DNA from: Owenia fusiformis
Taxonomy: Eukaryota > Annelida > Polychaeta > Sabellida > Oweniidae
Direction of reading: 5' to 3'
DNA length: 64,000 nt
Assembly: GCA_903813345.2 (NCBI GenBank)
Contig: CAIIXF020000010.1
Coordinates: forward strand, 36,445,425 to 36,509,424
The notes under the pieces were generated by a model. The model ran no database searches. It was given only the letters and a program-made list of their open reading frames with translations, and had not been told where the DNA came from. Below, piece after piece: positions 13,001 through 23,345 of the stretch. The position numbers and the translations under genes are program-made. Each line of letters begins with the position of its first letter. Position 1 is the stretch's first letter.

Positions 13001-14902
13001 ATAAACAAGGAGTTAACGCAAAAAAATGAAAGAAAATAAAAAGCATCATGAATTGAAACAACAATCAAAATAAATAAAAATAGCAAGCAATTACTCAAAA
13101 TCTTAATTTTTATACATGGACACAGCTGGCTGCCAAAGTCCTCAAAACAAGGAGAGAATTTGGTAAAAACTACAAATAAACATATGTATTACCCTCCTTT
13201 ATGAATACTTTTGATTATGACAAATATTGATCAGTTGGGACTCTGTTTAATATCCTGTATAGAATATATTAAATGCATCATGTAATTCAGACTCTCACAA
13301 CAAAAAGTTGCTGTGTTGAGGGTTTTGTTCGTTTTTTAAGCAACATCCTAGAATTTTTTGTGCAACATTTTATGAGGCACATTGAACTAGAAGAGAAGGG
13401 AGCGAATTGGTGTTTTGGATTATTAGAAGGTGGTGTGCTTCAATAAGAGATGTCTCATGAGATTTCAGTGTGGAAGAGCACTATAATAGATTGGTTTCAC
13501 AGGGCATATGATCAGTAATGAGCCATAGCTAAATGTCTGTCAGTCAGTCAACTTATGTTCAATTCACTGCATTAACCATATTTCTAGCGATAACTTGTCT
13601 GCTTTTCTGCATTTTCTATAAAATTCAGAGGGTTTATAGGGGTTTCATTTGTACCAGGCATCATGCATATTCCTCTTATCAAAAAGTTTGTTTGCTTTTT
13701 TTCCTTCTATTGTGCATAACTCTTATCAAACTACATAATATTTAATTAAATTTCAGCACATATAGCTGCTGAAAATGCCAGTTTAAGAATACAATCAGAC
13801 CAGTACACAGGGAGAAATGCAGATTACTCAATAAGTGTCACGAGTGCTAAATTAGCACTCGTGACATGAGTGCACTTTTGCCAGAGTGCTAATTTATTAC
13901 TACTTGAGTGCTATTTTAGTACTTATTTTGTGAAAATTAAAATAAGGGTTTATTTTAGTACCGCTTTAGTAACGATATTTTAAGTAATGATTGAGTACTA
14001 TAGACCTATTGTTGACTCAAATAATCAATTATAATCAACATGACATGACAGCAAACATTTAGGTCATTAAAGCTATACCTCTCTCCAAAATGCAATAAGT
14101 GAACATAAATTATTTTTCCATTTTCATACGACTGAAGAGATAATAAACGCTTAAATATAAATTTGACATAGATATAAACGTTTTTTAAGCATAAAATCAA
14201 AGCACAACCATTAACTTAAAAAATAAGAAAAGACAGTGTCGGGATACGAACCCGAACTGTCACAGTGATGGGCGAGCTCTCTGCCACTGTACTAACCAGG
14301 CATTAGTTAGGCGCATGTACAATTTAAGCGGAGTTATTTAAATTTCTTTTTAGTTAGTCACGTGAGACATTCTAAATTTAGAAATCTTCAAAGAAATAAT
14401 ACCGGCGAACTTCTGAGCAATTGAATGAACAATCGTCAAAATAACATCTTTATTGTGAGTATTTCTTCACAGTATTTGCTCCATTTGTTCATTATTCTAT
14501 ATTTTCTCATTAAAGCACAAAATATTACCAGGGACCCCGGGAACAACCTAAGATTGCATTTCAGAGAGAGGCGCCACTTTAATCAGCACATTTGAACCTC
14601 ATAATATCTTTCCAAGATCTTTCCAATACATCAAGCCTTTGTGATGAACTCTCTAATTTTCAAATGGGTGCAAATGGATTTTCAGGTTGGTGCCATCCTT
14701 TTTTAAAAAGCTCAAGCAGGTGAAGCTGCACCCACGTGCCATTTGTAACATCAGTTTGACGTACCTTAAATCTGGGGTGCGCTATTGGGACGACATCAGC
14801 CAGACCATTCGGGAAAACGCGACCTTCACGCTTCAAATCCGGCAAGATGGTCTGCATAAACCAATAGAAGGCATTCCCCTTAGATTGATTCTTCTTAGGC
14901 AT
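1039..14902 (-). CDS. MAEL: Maelstrom (MAEL), 5' six exons, 3' end off window
   Basis: Maelstrom is a germline piRNA-pathway protein with an N-terminal HMG box and an RNase H-like MAEL domain. The exons, 5' to 3', are 14902-14765, 7023-6907, 6205-6121, 5424-5236, 3420-3287 and 1244-1039. All have consensus splice sites, and the phases join (0,0,1,1,0,2) to give about 290 residues. The first two exons encode the HMG box: MPKKNQSKGNAFYWFM, then ALSPEEKEKFEKMAKDYKAK. Exons 3-4 join to give SRWPPGEEIMDYKFYLINFQ, followed by LPCEV and PGEIPLGYRYTCQ, which match the start of the MAEL domain. Exon 5 reads SHQIPVSGFE and exon 6 ends FDYESNTR, just before the usual Cys-x-x-His segment, which lies off the left edge. 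The Glu of LPCEV should be the first residue of the ECHC motif. The start is the first ATG of the HMG box. Intron 5 carries a 54-bp satellite, and intron 1 carries another array and a promoter-like cluster. Confidence 0.9.
1281..2835. repeat. 54-bp satellite array, about 29 copies
   Basis: The unit runs from ATTCAGTACAATAAAATGCA through ATTTAAAAGTATAGTTCACA to TTCAGGAAGTTAAC. Because 54 is a multiple of 3 and a stop-free frame exists on each strand, the array is open for 519 codons forward and 529 codons in reverse, coding an 18-residue repeat each way. It lies inside MAEL intron 5, ending about 30 bp from an exon, so I treat the ORFs as by-products. Variants are mostly single substitutions (GTACAA/GTTCAA, CATTCA/CGTACA). 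Confidence 0.95.
3122..3207. repeat. CAAC tetranucleotide microsatellite
   Basis: An almost pure (CCAA)n run in MAEL intron 5, directly followed by the GTCGCAAAAAAACGGAGACC and AACAATATGTCACCAC tail of the dispersed family described at 7,140-8,707. The tetranucleotide may be the internal core of a short member of that family. Confidence 0.9.
3208..3262 (+). mobile_element. Helitron-like 3' tail (ATGTCACCACTTGTGGTGGTGA)
   Basis: The sequence CGCAAAAAAACGGAGACC, then AACAATATGTCACCAC, then a short palindrome (CCACTTGTGG) recurs near 8,650-8,707, 37,660-37,790 and 59,130-59,365. Shared sequence up to a terminal hairpin, with no long inverted repeat, suggests a Helitron or Helentron-type non-autonomous element. 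The family name is inference. Confidence 0.5.
3825..5185. repeat. Dispersed element with about 160-bp internal repeats
   Basis: Four or five degenerate units carry AAAATGGCNGCCATTTTGA, TTTGAGTTATCAAAGA and ACTTTGTCC/TAGGCAT words, ending in GACGGACAGACTGACGAATG and a CCCCTCAAACTTCG..GGTGGG hairpin 51 bp from MAEL exon 4. The unit order is interrupted at about 4,533-4,974 by unrelated sequence with GCGCCATCTGGC, probably a nested insertion. The ATGGCGGC words are part of the repeat and not start codons. Confidence 0.7.
6470..6560 (+). repeat. tRNA-derived SINE head (Leu/Ser-like)
   Basis: The stretch has an A-box-like GTTGGCCGAGGGGGC, a long variable-arm region and a B-box-like GGTTGCGAGTTTGATAC. 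No acceptor stem closes it, so it is a tRNA-like SINE head or tRNA relic in a MAEL intron and not a working tRNA. Confidence 0.45.
6660..6702. mobile_element. 43-bp TA-flanked mini-element
   Basis: Reads TGAGTGTCCA...TGGACACCCTG between TA dinucleotides. It matches the ends of the 67-bp element at 57,876 and of other CAGGGTGTCC elements here, so it looks like a minimal mariner MITE. Confidence 0.5.
6719..6747. repeat. TTTA microsatellite
   Basis: A short run of TTTAT/TTTA units in MAEL intron 2. Confidence 0.7.
7143..8707. mobile_element. Helitron-like element with about 140-bp tandem core
   Basis: It opens with GGCATTAACATGACAAAATG and TCACCACC (also present at 6,225 and 59,120). About ten units follow, spaced 133-178 bp apart and anchored on GAAGCAAGTTGAAAAA and GAAGGTCAAATGTCAAATCT. 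It closes with the CGGAGACC..AACAATATGTCACCAC tail and CCACTTTTGG hairpin. A shared 5' end and hairpin 3' end around a variable tandem core is the layout of Helentron-type non-autonomous elements. Two degenerate units in reverse orientation occur at 20,260-20,480. Confidence 0.6.
8708..9240. other. MAEL intron 1, no gene seen
   Basis: Unique-looking sequence that becomes more GC-rich towards 9,240, with E-box CACGTG-like words (8,930, 9,066). No ORF or RNA gene is recognised. Confidence 0.4.
9246..9346 (+). promoter_or_regulatory. CCAAT / CRE / TATA promoter-like cluster
   Basis: In order: inverted CCAAT (ATTGGTCAAT, 9247-9256), a perfect CRE TGACGTCA (9271-9278), a TATA box (ATATATAG, 9291-9298), a perfect 22-bp palindrome (9301-9322, centre CCAAATTTGG) and a consensus 5' splice donor GCG/GTGAGT at 9340. 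The spacing fits transcription starting near 9,320-9,330 with a tiny first exon. It lies inside MAEL intron 1, antisense to MAEL. It could be a transposon or LTR promoter, or the start of an unrecognised gene. Confidence 0.5.
9449..9541. repeat. 46-bp direct duplication
   Basis: Two adjacent near-identical copies of a segment containing TTCTTTTATAATTTCCAGAA and CTTCTATTTAGCCGATTT, with a partial third start. Confidence 0.8.
10133..10338. repeat. Direct repeat flanking about 145 bp
   Basis: GTGGTTGTGGTCACCTGTTT and TGACACTCAT occur at 10,136 and again at 10,308 in the same orientation. The sequence between carries no recognised feature. Confidence 0.7.
10340..13836. other. MAEL intron 1, no gene recognised
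   Basis: AT-rich, with scattered short ORFs that lack recognisable motifs, including a 150-codon reverse-strand frame at 10,507-10,959. A G/C-rich patch with runs of GGGGT and CCCC (about 12,495-12,670) looks like a degenerate dispersed repeat. Confidence 0.45.
13837..13865. repeat. Perfect 29-bp hairpin
   Basis: GTCACGAGTGCTAA is followed by one base and its exact reverse complement. Related GAGTGCTAATTT/GAGTGCTATTTT words follow to 13,915, so this may be the tip of a small repeat. Confidence 0.8.
14236..14312 (-). repeat. tRNA-derived SINE or tRNA pseudogene
   Basis: On the minus strand, an A box TGGTTAGTACAGTGG and a perfect B box GGGTTCGTATCCC lie at tRNA spacing. The 3' GACACTG has no pairing partner at the 5' side, so a functional tRNA is unlikely. 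It sits about 450 bp inside MAEL intron 1. Confidence 0.55.
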
Positions 14903-15049
14903 ATTGTTTCTGTGTAGGTGCTTCGTTCAGATTTTTTTTATTTCTGGGATGATCTGAAATATAAGAAGTTAGGGTGTTAATGGAAGTAGTGCACTCTCCA
15001 AAAAATTTATTCATCTGATTTTTCAAAATGAATACACTGCTTTTATTCG

Positions 15050-15441
15050 TGAAAAAAATTGCTATACCTGCACATGTTATTTTCTGGTACAAAATAAAGT
15101 ATGAAGGCATGTGTTAATTTCCTTGCTTTTTTCAGGAAAGTATCATTGCATTGTCTTCTTTTAGAATATCTGGTAATAGTTCAATGGGAACTCAAGGAAA
15201 TTCTGATATTTCACACTTTCTATTTTTCCAAATTTTCTTTCAAAGTTTCCAGACAACACAGGAGCTACCATTGACCTGTTTCCAGGTTTACTAAAAGTAG
15301 ACAGTGTAATGATACTTTCCTGAAAAAAGCAAGGAAATACACACATGCCTTTATACTTAATTTTGTACCAGCAAATACCATATGCGTCTGTGCAGGTATA
15401 GCAATTTTTTACCAAAATGTTACTTTCCAGCTGAACCTTAA
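15050..15441. mobile_element. TTAA-type MITE, copy 1 (left end truncated)
   Basis: Same element as 18,141-18,550: long inverted arms (TTGCTATACCTGCACATG, TTTTCTGGTACAAAAT) meeting in the middle. The right end is intact (GTTACTTTCCAGCTGAACC, then TTAA), but the outer left end is missing before about 15,048. Small ORFs inside it are repeat shadows. Confidence 0.75.
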
Positions 15442-16529
15442 GTAGACATGATAAAAAATTTCATGTTATTTTCAAGATGTTTAAATCACCAATAATTAAA
15501 GGATTCGGTAATATTTTTCACAACTTTATAAGGATATGTTTAGCCATTTGAGTTCTCAAATTTGACTGCTATAATATAATGGAATTAATGGGGACATTAG
15601 CTTATATTGAGGCAGACCAGGGTAGGAAATGGTTATAAAGTTGGTGTGACAACTTTGAATAACATTTACCCAGAATGTCGAAAAACTAATCAGTTCTAAA
15701 CTTTCATAGGTAGAAACATCCCTGAGAATTTCAAATGAATCCCTCAAACGGTTTGGCTGGAAACCTGTAGACAAGATAATTCGAGGCGGCCGCCCGCCCG
15801 CCTGCCGCTTGGCAAACTGATTACAATATAGCACCTTAGGGTGCGATAAAAACACATTTTTTAACCCCATTTGATTCTACTGTAAATACCAGCCTAAATG
15901 TCCTCTCAAAGCCCAAAAAGTTGTGGTTGTCTAAAATTGAAGAAATGTATACACTCCAATCTTTAAATCAGCCAGTATTTCAAAATGTTCGCCATGGACA
16001 TGTAGGGATCATATTGATGTCACTAACAATCAACTACACGTAACTATTCAAACTTGCTTATGCGTAGTAAGATATAAATGAATCACAGGTTGTAAACATT
16101 CAGCCTTGGCACCACAGGAATTGCCTTGTATTTTACCAAACAACATGTCAAATACAACTGCAATTCTTTAGTGAAATTATTCAATACACAATTTATTAAT
16201 GTTATTGACCTAACAACCAGAAATGCTGTGGAAAACCTCTGGAGATTTCCGTAAATTACCTAGCGAAAACCGCCATATTGAAATTGGGCTGAAAAAAACG
16301 TTCACTTACAAGTCTTGATTGACAAAGAAGCATTTCAGCGCTCCAATATTTGCACAGATGAATGCCACTGATGTAGGATACAGTTAAAGACCAAAAGTAA
16401 GCCGCGCGCCAATAACATTAATTTGTGTTTTAAACGTCACTACTATTCAGCTGTCCAGTACGCAGTGGGAGAGCTATTATATCAAAATCCACATTGTAGC
16501 TTTCGCAGGAAGAAGGGCAAAAGGGTGTA
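15442..16529. other. Intergenic between MAEL and MRPL17
   Basis: No gene recognised. A CCGCCCGCCCGCC run lies at 15,786-15,802. CG-containing sequence at 16,390-16,530 may be promoter-associated. Confidence 0.35.
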
Positions 16530-16766
16530 ATGTCGACACCATTTTGGGTTAACTTCGACAAATCATTGTTTATTTGCTCTAATTTCCGATCTTAGCCATG
16601 TTTTTTTTCTCGTATGGATCGAGATTTCACGAGATTTAATTTTTCCAGAAATCAAACATGGAGGAAAACGGAAATTCTACTTCTAATAAGTAAGTGTCGA
16701 AGTTACCCCATATCTTATGTCGACATTACCCCACACGTCAACGTTACACACCTTTGCCCTAAATCT
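16530..16766 (+). repeat. Dispersed first-exon-like segment, copy 1
   Basis: About 190 bp of this segment is repeated at 32,008-32,200, with shared words TAATTTCCGATCT, AGCCATG, GGAAATTCTA and AACAAGTAAGTGTC or its close variant. Copy 1 contains ATGGAGGAAAACGGAAATTC ending in a perfect donor (AATAA/GTAAGTG), which looks like a ten-codon first coding exon. It may be a captured promoter and first exon, or a mobile element. Confidence 0.55.
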
Positions 16767-16857
16767 AGATAGTATTGGTGCTAGATAAGAGGTCCACTTA
16801 TCACATAAAAAGAAAACAGAATTTGAATTTTTCTTACCCTAAACAATTAACACTAAA

Positions 16858-17135
16858 CAGTGGCGTAGCGTGGCAATTTTACTAGGGGACGCAAAATTCC
16901 AAAATTGGGATGGGGGGGGGGTTTACCCGATACGCATTCATTTCCACTTGAAATTTACTCATAAGTACTCATAATAAGTCTTGTAGAAATTCCAATTTTT
17001 ACGAAACGATAAGGTTGAACAATGGCTTTGCTTATTAAAACTTGAGAAATTTAGAATTTCCAAATATTCAGATAAACATTGGATTGTTTCAGTGGACGCA
17101 TTTGCGTACTTTGCGTAAACGACGCTACGCCACTG
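16858..17135. mobile_element. hAT-like MITE
   Basis: Terminal inverted repeats CAGTGGCGTAGCGT are present at both ends (about 15 bp), in the form typical of hAT elements. Flanks share CTAAA, but a full 8-bp target duplication is not clear. Confidence 0.65.
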
Positions 17136-17673
17136 CTAAAACTACAATCTAAGGGAGTGTACATTCCCGGGGATCATGATCTGAATTCATGGGAATTTGA
17201 GTGATCAGCACATTTGATTTCAGGACTAATTTTGAATCGAATCAGAAGTATCTACTATGCAGAATCCCAAACAGAAAATGTATTCAAATTGAGACTTTAT
17301 AACTACTTTAAATATTGGAGAGTAATTTGCTGTGTTGAAACGAGATATAGGCAGCGAAAACGAGAAAATAAACAAACCTTTCTGGCAGCAACTCGTGAAA
17401 ATTTTGGCCATGAGAACTTTGAGATGGACAACTTAGAAGAAGAACGAAACCATCAATTATTTAAGATTAAAGATGTCCGTGGTAAATTCATACGGTTTAC
17501 GGATTATGTATTTTTCGAATTTATTGAGTAATTATTTGGTTGTTTATATATAAGTGCAAAAAGTCTATTATTCAGTCCTATTGTGGAAAATTTTAAGTAT
17601 TTCCGTTTCCGAAATTCCATGACTAAAATGTTGACTGTGTCTAGAAGTAGGAATCAGTAAAATCTGAAGAAAC

Positions 17674-20600
17674 GTGAATTTAATTTTTATAAATCTTAAT
17701 ATTTTGACAATGTCATCTTCTTCAGCACCCCGTGCTTTGAGAATAGCTTACAGAAATAAAAAGCGCAATATGTCAGCAACGTATGGTCACGATGAAATGG
17801 GTATAGGGTCTGGACCAGCCGGTCGAATAAGGAGACTTCGCGAAGTTGTCACTGCCCTCGTTCGACATGAACGAATAGAATCTACAAATACTCGACTTCT
17901 TGAGACCCGTCCATACATGGAGAGGGTGAGTCTACACGTTTCAATTATTAAGTAAATCAGTCGCGTCGGGTAGCCTTGTAGCATGACGGTAGAAAGAGTG
18001 GTATTCCTTCGGTTGAGCATGGAAATATGACATAGGCTAGAAAGTACTAAAAAGTCGGAAAATTATTGTTTTGGCTCATTGCTTTTTACAAAATTTGAAT
18101 CTTTTTTTAATTCGCTCACAGTTATTATCACACGCCCGCCTTAAGGTACATCTGGAAAGTAACATTTTGGTAAAAAATTGCTATACCAGCACATGTTATT
18201 TTCTGGTACAAAATAAAGTATAAAGACATGTGTCAATTGCCTTGCTTTTTTCGGGAAAGTGTCATTACATTGTCTTCTTTAAGAATATCTAGTAGGAGTT
18301 CAATTGGAACTCAAGGAAATTCTGATATTTCACACTTTCTATTTTTCCAAATATTCTTTCAAAGTTTCCAGACAACACAGGAGCTAATTGACCTGTTTCC
18401 AGGTTTACTAAAAGTAGACAGTGTAATGATACTTTCCTGAAAAAAGCAAGGAAATACACACATGCCTTCATACTTGATTTTGTACCAGAAAATAACATGT
18501 GCAGGTATAGCAAATGTTTACCAAAATGTTACTTTCCAGCTGAACCTTAACACAAAATCCTGGATTCGCCCCTGTTATCTTACGAATTACATGTAACTTG
18601 AAAGCCCATGATGTAATTTATCGCAGTAAAATCAAGCGTTTTCCAATGGGTTTGTTTCAAGGCTTTGCATTTGGAAACAAATATCAAAATTTTAAAAATC
18701 AATAAATCAATAAATGCTAAAGCCTTCTACACTGGGGGCCCGCCCCCCCCCCTTGGGTGGGCCCAGAAAAAAAAATGGGCCCAATTTCTGTTCTGATTTT
18801 AGTAAAAAGATTTTGGGCAAAAAAAGGCCTTCAGACCTAAAAAAGTGGGCCTTTTTGGTCATTACAAGGCCTTCTAAGGCCTTATTTTTTAATTTCAGGC
18901 CGAATTTTGAAGAAAATGGGCCTCAAAATTTCAAAATTTCGGCCCACTTTTGAGTTTCAGGGGCCCAAAATTTTCGACTGACTAATAAGATGGGCATCTG
19001 GCACAAGGTCACGTGACCCATTCTTACGATGGTCTCAAACAAGACATGACAATCTAAAATTCCCAGTAAGTTTACCCTTCTAAAAAATTCGACCTACTTT
19101 AAAAATTGAATTCCTTCGTGTTTCCTACCAATTAAATTCACCATATTTTTTTTAATCCTCATGTACATTATTATTTTGACCAATTGATGATGCCTGCATT
19201 GGTGTTAATTTAACTACCAACAAAGGTCAGGCACCAACCTTGGGGGAGGTGTTCTGTCACAGGGTGTTCTACTGTGTATATCACAGTGGATTGGGCGTAT
19301 ACAGCAAGAGGTGCTCACCCAGCCGGGCCTGACCTCACACCCGGCAGGCACTCATCAATCATGTAAGGGGGTGTAAACGGACTTTCCATCAAATCGGAGC
19401 AACTTAAGCGTCTCATACGTTTGTTTAAACATATGAGATGTTAATTTCTAATGTAAGAAGAATTCATTCCACACAGTTACTATGCAGCTCATTGAGAATT
19501 CCCTTCAAACCCCCCTCCCCTGCTACCGTAATCTTCATCGTCTAGTTTACGAATACCACATGTTGATATGATGTTTTAATTGATAAAAGCGATTTCTTAC
19601 ACATTTCTTTATCTTATTGTGAAATAGCTATGAGATAGGTTCACTCGCCAGAAATTAACATAATATTATTTGGAGCGATTTTAGAAAATTTTGAAACCAC
19701 TATCTTGGTAATATTGATTTAAGTGAAGGTGAGGTCAAGGGTCATCCATCTTGCCATTTCCTCGGCCGTATCTTACCAGTCGACAAAAAACAATGAAATC
19801 ACATTAAAAATAAAACATACACTTTAAAATTGAGGCTGATTGAATGCGAAAAAACTCTTTTGAATACAGCTGTGCAAGTTACAGTCAATTACAGTTAATT
19901 CTTAGTATGAAAATCTTGTAACTGATTAGTTTTTCTGCATTCTGGGTAAATTTTAAGGTGGCTTTTTTGAATTTTCCATCCTAAAATCCTCTCTGTAAAG
20001 TCTACACATTTCCTGGCAAACTAGATGAAGGATCAATTTCAAATTTCCGGGAATGATTCTTTGTATATAAATCTCAAACAACTTAGTCTTTGGGCAGTCC
20101 TGCTAAATTTTAAGGCACCCAAATTTTATTTTTCTCTTAAAATCTCGTCGTCTCAACTGATTTGTGTTCGCCATTCAGGATGAAAAGTTTGCAGTATATA
20201 GGATCACCCATTGGTGGGGACATGTTGTGCACATTTGTGTTCTTGTTTCAAAATTATCTACAAGTTATCAGAAGTTCAAATCTGATTTTAGATTTGACAT
20301 TTGACCTTCAATGATCTTCTCAAGGTAACAAAATGTCAAACTTGCTTCAAATTGACCAAATCCTTTTTTTCAAAATCATCTAGTATAGAAGTTCTCAGAA
20401 GTTAATCTGACTTTAGATTTGACATTTGACCTTCAATGACTTTCTCCAGGTCAAAAAGGGTATTTTTCAAACTTGAAAATTGAAATACCAAACACCACTC
20501 TAAATATTTTATTTTTTGTTCTAGCTTATTGCTGATGCTATAAAGTTTGGTGACAAACACAGAGCAACAATGGAACTAGCTGATTTTTGGCTCTTGGTAA

Positions 20601-21694
20601 GTTTTTTTCTATATCAGTAAATGATAAGAAGCATGCATGATCTTTTTTTATTTATAGTATAAACTTGGCAAAGTAAAGTTAATATATTGTTGCCTGCCCC
20701 AATCACCATGTTGGCATTATAGTTTTGCCAGCGTTTCATTATGACAAAATTAAAGTATACACTTTGCTGCTTTCGGACATTGTTCCTAATATTATATTAT
20801 ATCTTTTATTGACTCTTTAGATGTCATATCATGACATATTAGTAACTAAGGTAGAGCAGTTCTTCCCATTGTACATTGATTTTGCAAATTATCTGTTTTT
20901 TGGCTCATTATGATATCTGGTGATCTCCGCAGCATTAATGTATGTATGTATCTTTATGTCTGAATTGTGAAAATGAGAATTTTGCACCCACCTGAGAAAA
21001 AATCCTGGGGAGATCACTGATATCCATTGCTTTGATTACAGGAAAAAGATTTAGTGCATAAATTGTTCAAAGTGCTAGTTCCACGACTGGAACATACAGA
21101 GAAGTCATATACCATGATGCACAACTTGCCAAATAAATATCCATCTGGACTAGGCCAGGCCATATTAGAACTTAGAGGTAAAAAGTTCTTTTATTTTTCT
21201 GAGCAATTAAAATTATAATGTGGTAACACCCATCTCACTGGTGGTAACACATGCTTTTGTGATAGCACATGTCCCCTATTGGTTATACCTATCCCACCAG
21301 TGGTAATACACATTCTCTAGTGGTAACAGATATCCTCAAGTGGTAACATACATCTCCTATTGGTTACAATTAGCCAACCAGTGGTAAGACATATCTTTCA
21401 GTGGTAACAAATAGTCCAGTAACACTCATCCTCCAGTGGTAATGATATGCATGTCGTTTGTACTTTTCAGGTAACCCCTACCCTCCTGTAATCACCAAAT
21501 TCAGGGAAACAAAGAACAATTTAGTGAATGTCCTTGTCGAAGAAGCCAAGAAAGACTATCGCAGTCAGAGAGCCAATGAACAGAAAATGGCGACATTTAA
21601 GGATATAGACACTGATGTATTAGAAGCAGAAGAAAAGACTTTAGTAGATGAAACAAAAAACATTGATAAACATAAGGAAGGAACCCCTGTATAG
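17674..21694 (+). CDS. MRPL17: Mitochondrial large-subunit ribosomal protein bL17m
   Basis: bL17m is a structural protein of the mitochondrial large ribosomal subunit. Exons are 17674(or 17710)-17925, 20525-20596, 21042-21177 and 21471-21694, joined in phases 0, 0 and 1 by GT/AG introns. Family motifs are visible: GPAGRIRRLREVVTALVRHE near the N-terminus, then KFGDKHRATMELADFWLL, EKDLVHKLFKVLVPR and, after it, LPNKYPSGLGQAILELRG. The product is 227 residues from the first ATG, or 215 from the second at 17710. The stretch after the second ATG (SSSSAPRALRIAYRNKKRN) is basic and free of acidic residues, like a mitochondrial presequence, so I slightly prefer 17710. The C-terminal tail is acidic and Lys-rich, beyond the conserved core. 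Intron 1 holds a TTAA-flanked MITE, and intron 3 holds degenerate AGTGGTAACA repeats. The gene is divergent from MAEL, with starts about 2.8 kb apart. Confidence 0.92.
18141..18550. mobile_element. TTAA-flanked long-arm MITE, copy 2 (intact)
   Basis: Runs from TTAAGG to CCTTAA. The arms are inverted for about 150 bp (TGGAAAGTAACATTTTGGTA, TTGCTATACC, TTTTCTGGTACAAAAT), leaving only a short unique centre. TTAA at both ends suggests a piggyBac-type target. It lies in MRPL17 intron 1. Confidence 0.8.
18728..18970 (-). repeat. GGCCC-rich dispersed repeat, copy 1
   Basis: On the minus strand it reads GGCCCATTTTCTTCAAAATT and, later, GGCCTTGTAATGACC and AAAAAGGCCCACTT. It aligns to plus-strand copies at about 42,520-42,720 and 52,320-52,450. 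Confidence 0.7.
19195..19350. repeat. Imperfect hairpin GGTCAGGC / GCCTGACC
   Basis: An inverted GGTCAGGC..GCCTGACC pair about 125 bp apart in MRPL17 intron 1. It may be a folded repeat; no RNA family is recognised. Confidence 0.3.
21200..21445. repeat. Degenerate about 30-bp AGTGGTAACA repeats
   Basis: About seven diverged units (CCAGTGGTAAGACATATCTT and similar) in MRPL17 intron 3, ending some 25 bp before the last exon. Confidence 0.8.
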
Positions 21695-21889
21695 TGTTAG
21701 ACTGGATGTGGAGTTGGCATGAATGATTTTGGTTGAACTGTAATCCATTGACAAAATGTCTAGAATTGAGCTCAGTTGGTTGAAAAAAAACATGAAAAAA
21801 TTAATCTTCATGCTGTTTATTGTGTTTTTTTGTTGTTGGCTGGGAGCCAGATAAATTCTGTTATCAAAACTCCAGAAAAATCACTTATA

Positions 21890-22155
21890 TAGGGTGGTCC
21901 AAAAAATGGGACACTTGTATTAATAAAAACGTATCATATTATATACCAGTGGATAAGGAATTTAGTTATCTTTAATTTGGTATATCATAAGTTCAAATCT
22001 ATTATAATGCCTTTCAACCAGCGTCCATAATCCAAATGACGTCAATTTCGTTTCAAAACAGTTTTTCAAAAACTTAAAAATCAAGTTCTGATTTTACAAG
22101 TTACAATCATTGTTTATTTTTGAAATACAAGTGTCCCATTTTTTTTGACCCCCTG
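21890..22155. mobile_element. TA-flanked mariner-type MITE
   Basis: Inverted ends AGGGTGGTCCAAAAAATGGG / CCCATTTTTTTTGACCCCCT, both followed inward by ACACTTGTATT or its complement, with TA on each side. 266 bp, no coding potential. It starts 195 bp after the MRPL17 stop. Confidence 0.75.
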
Positions 22156-22861
22156 TACACTGGTGATCAACTCAATTACGCTGGTTAACGGAATGGTTCG
22201 TTTCTGTTTTGTCGCAACCTCGAAGGTACGATTTTTCTTTTTTCCTTCGTTGTACGCAGAATTCCTATGACATTTTTTTTATCAAAACCGTGTGTCAGTA
22301 TCAAATGTTTAAGAAAATGTACATGTTTGCAATTAACAGAATAATAGATTAAATTCCTCACTTTGGTAACGTAAACGGAACTTCAAAAACCGATTAGGAT
22401 CTGCACTTCTAACCCGTTCTGATTACGTAACAATAGTGAGGTATAAAATCGACCATTCAACAAGTTCTAATCAATTGAACTATTGAATGACATCAGTTAT
22501 TTTAATTACAGTTAATCCCCAAATACATCATTCTGTTTTGGTGAATACATACCTGATCGATGCAACACGAACAGTAGCATTTGATATAGGCGGCTTTTTT
22601 AGTTCATGAATTTTGTTTCAAGAATATGATTTAAATATAAAATACATTGAAGAATTGCCTGTTGAATTAGACTCACAGTTGCCCTGTCTTAATTTTGCAT
22701 GCATTCCAAGATCCACCAATGCACATTGGACGTTGCATCGAGAAATGTGTCGGTCGGCGCATAAAACGTGCCGATCGGTGCATCGATGAAATGCGCCAAG
22801 ATACACTGTGCAGATGCACTGTGATGGCCGCTCTGGACTGTACTGTATGCATTTTTTGCAA

Positions 22862-22902
22862 GTGATATTTCATGAAGCCAGATGGGCTCATGAAATATCA
22901 CC
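22862..22902. repeat. Strong hairpin in intergenic DNA
   Basis: GTGATATTTCATGAAGCC is followed by a near-perfect inverted copy. CG-containing sequence with repeated CGGTCGGCGCAT-like words precedes it (22,715-22,810). Its function is unknown. Confidence 0.65.
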
Positions 22903-23079
22903 CCGGAACACAAAACAGGTATTCACACAAAATAGAATGAAATATTTCTTTTATTATTATATGATACTGTCAAGCTCATTCAATATTACCAATTTACAAC
23001 ATTGACAAAATTAATATACATGTCATGATTATAATCTGGATGGACATTGAATGAAATAGATTAATTTCGAAAATTCCCA

Positions 23080-23345
23080 AAAGAGGTGAATTTAAGAAAT
23101 ATAGACCGAATAGCAGGGGTAAAATCATCAAATACACCCCGCAGGGCTAGGCACAAACGTTTTCTGTAATCCAAATGACCAAAGGGAGTGAGGGGTTCGA
23201 AAGCTTTCATGCCTAGCCCTAAGGGGTGTATTCGATGACCCCTGCTCTGAGGTCTACCGTATATTACGATTCGAACATGAAAACTCACCAAAATGTTTCG
23301 AATGTCGATTATTGCCTTATTGTTCGTGACATGTGACTCAATTTG
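23080..23345 (-). repeat. Hairpin-bearing dispersed repeat, copy 1
   Basis: Contains an inverted pair of AAATACACCCC..AGGGCTAGGCACAAACG and CTAGCCCT..GGGGTGTATTCG about 140 bp long, followed by ACGATTCGAACATGAAAACT. It matches 36,671-37,016 in opposite orientation. Confidence 0.75.

Noticed and set aside
14236-14312. Functional tRNA gene
   Set aside because: A and B boxes are good, but the acceptor stem does not pair; treated as SINE or pseudogene.
17214-17531. 105-codon ORF upstream of MRPL17
   Set aside because: No family recognised. Part of it may be an exon joined to 16,658, but in a different frame that stops after about 25 codons.
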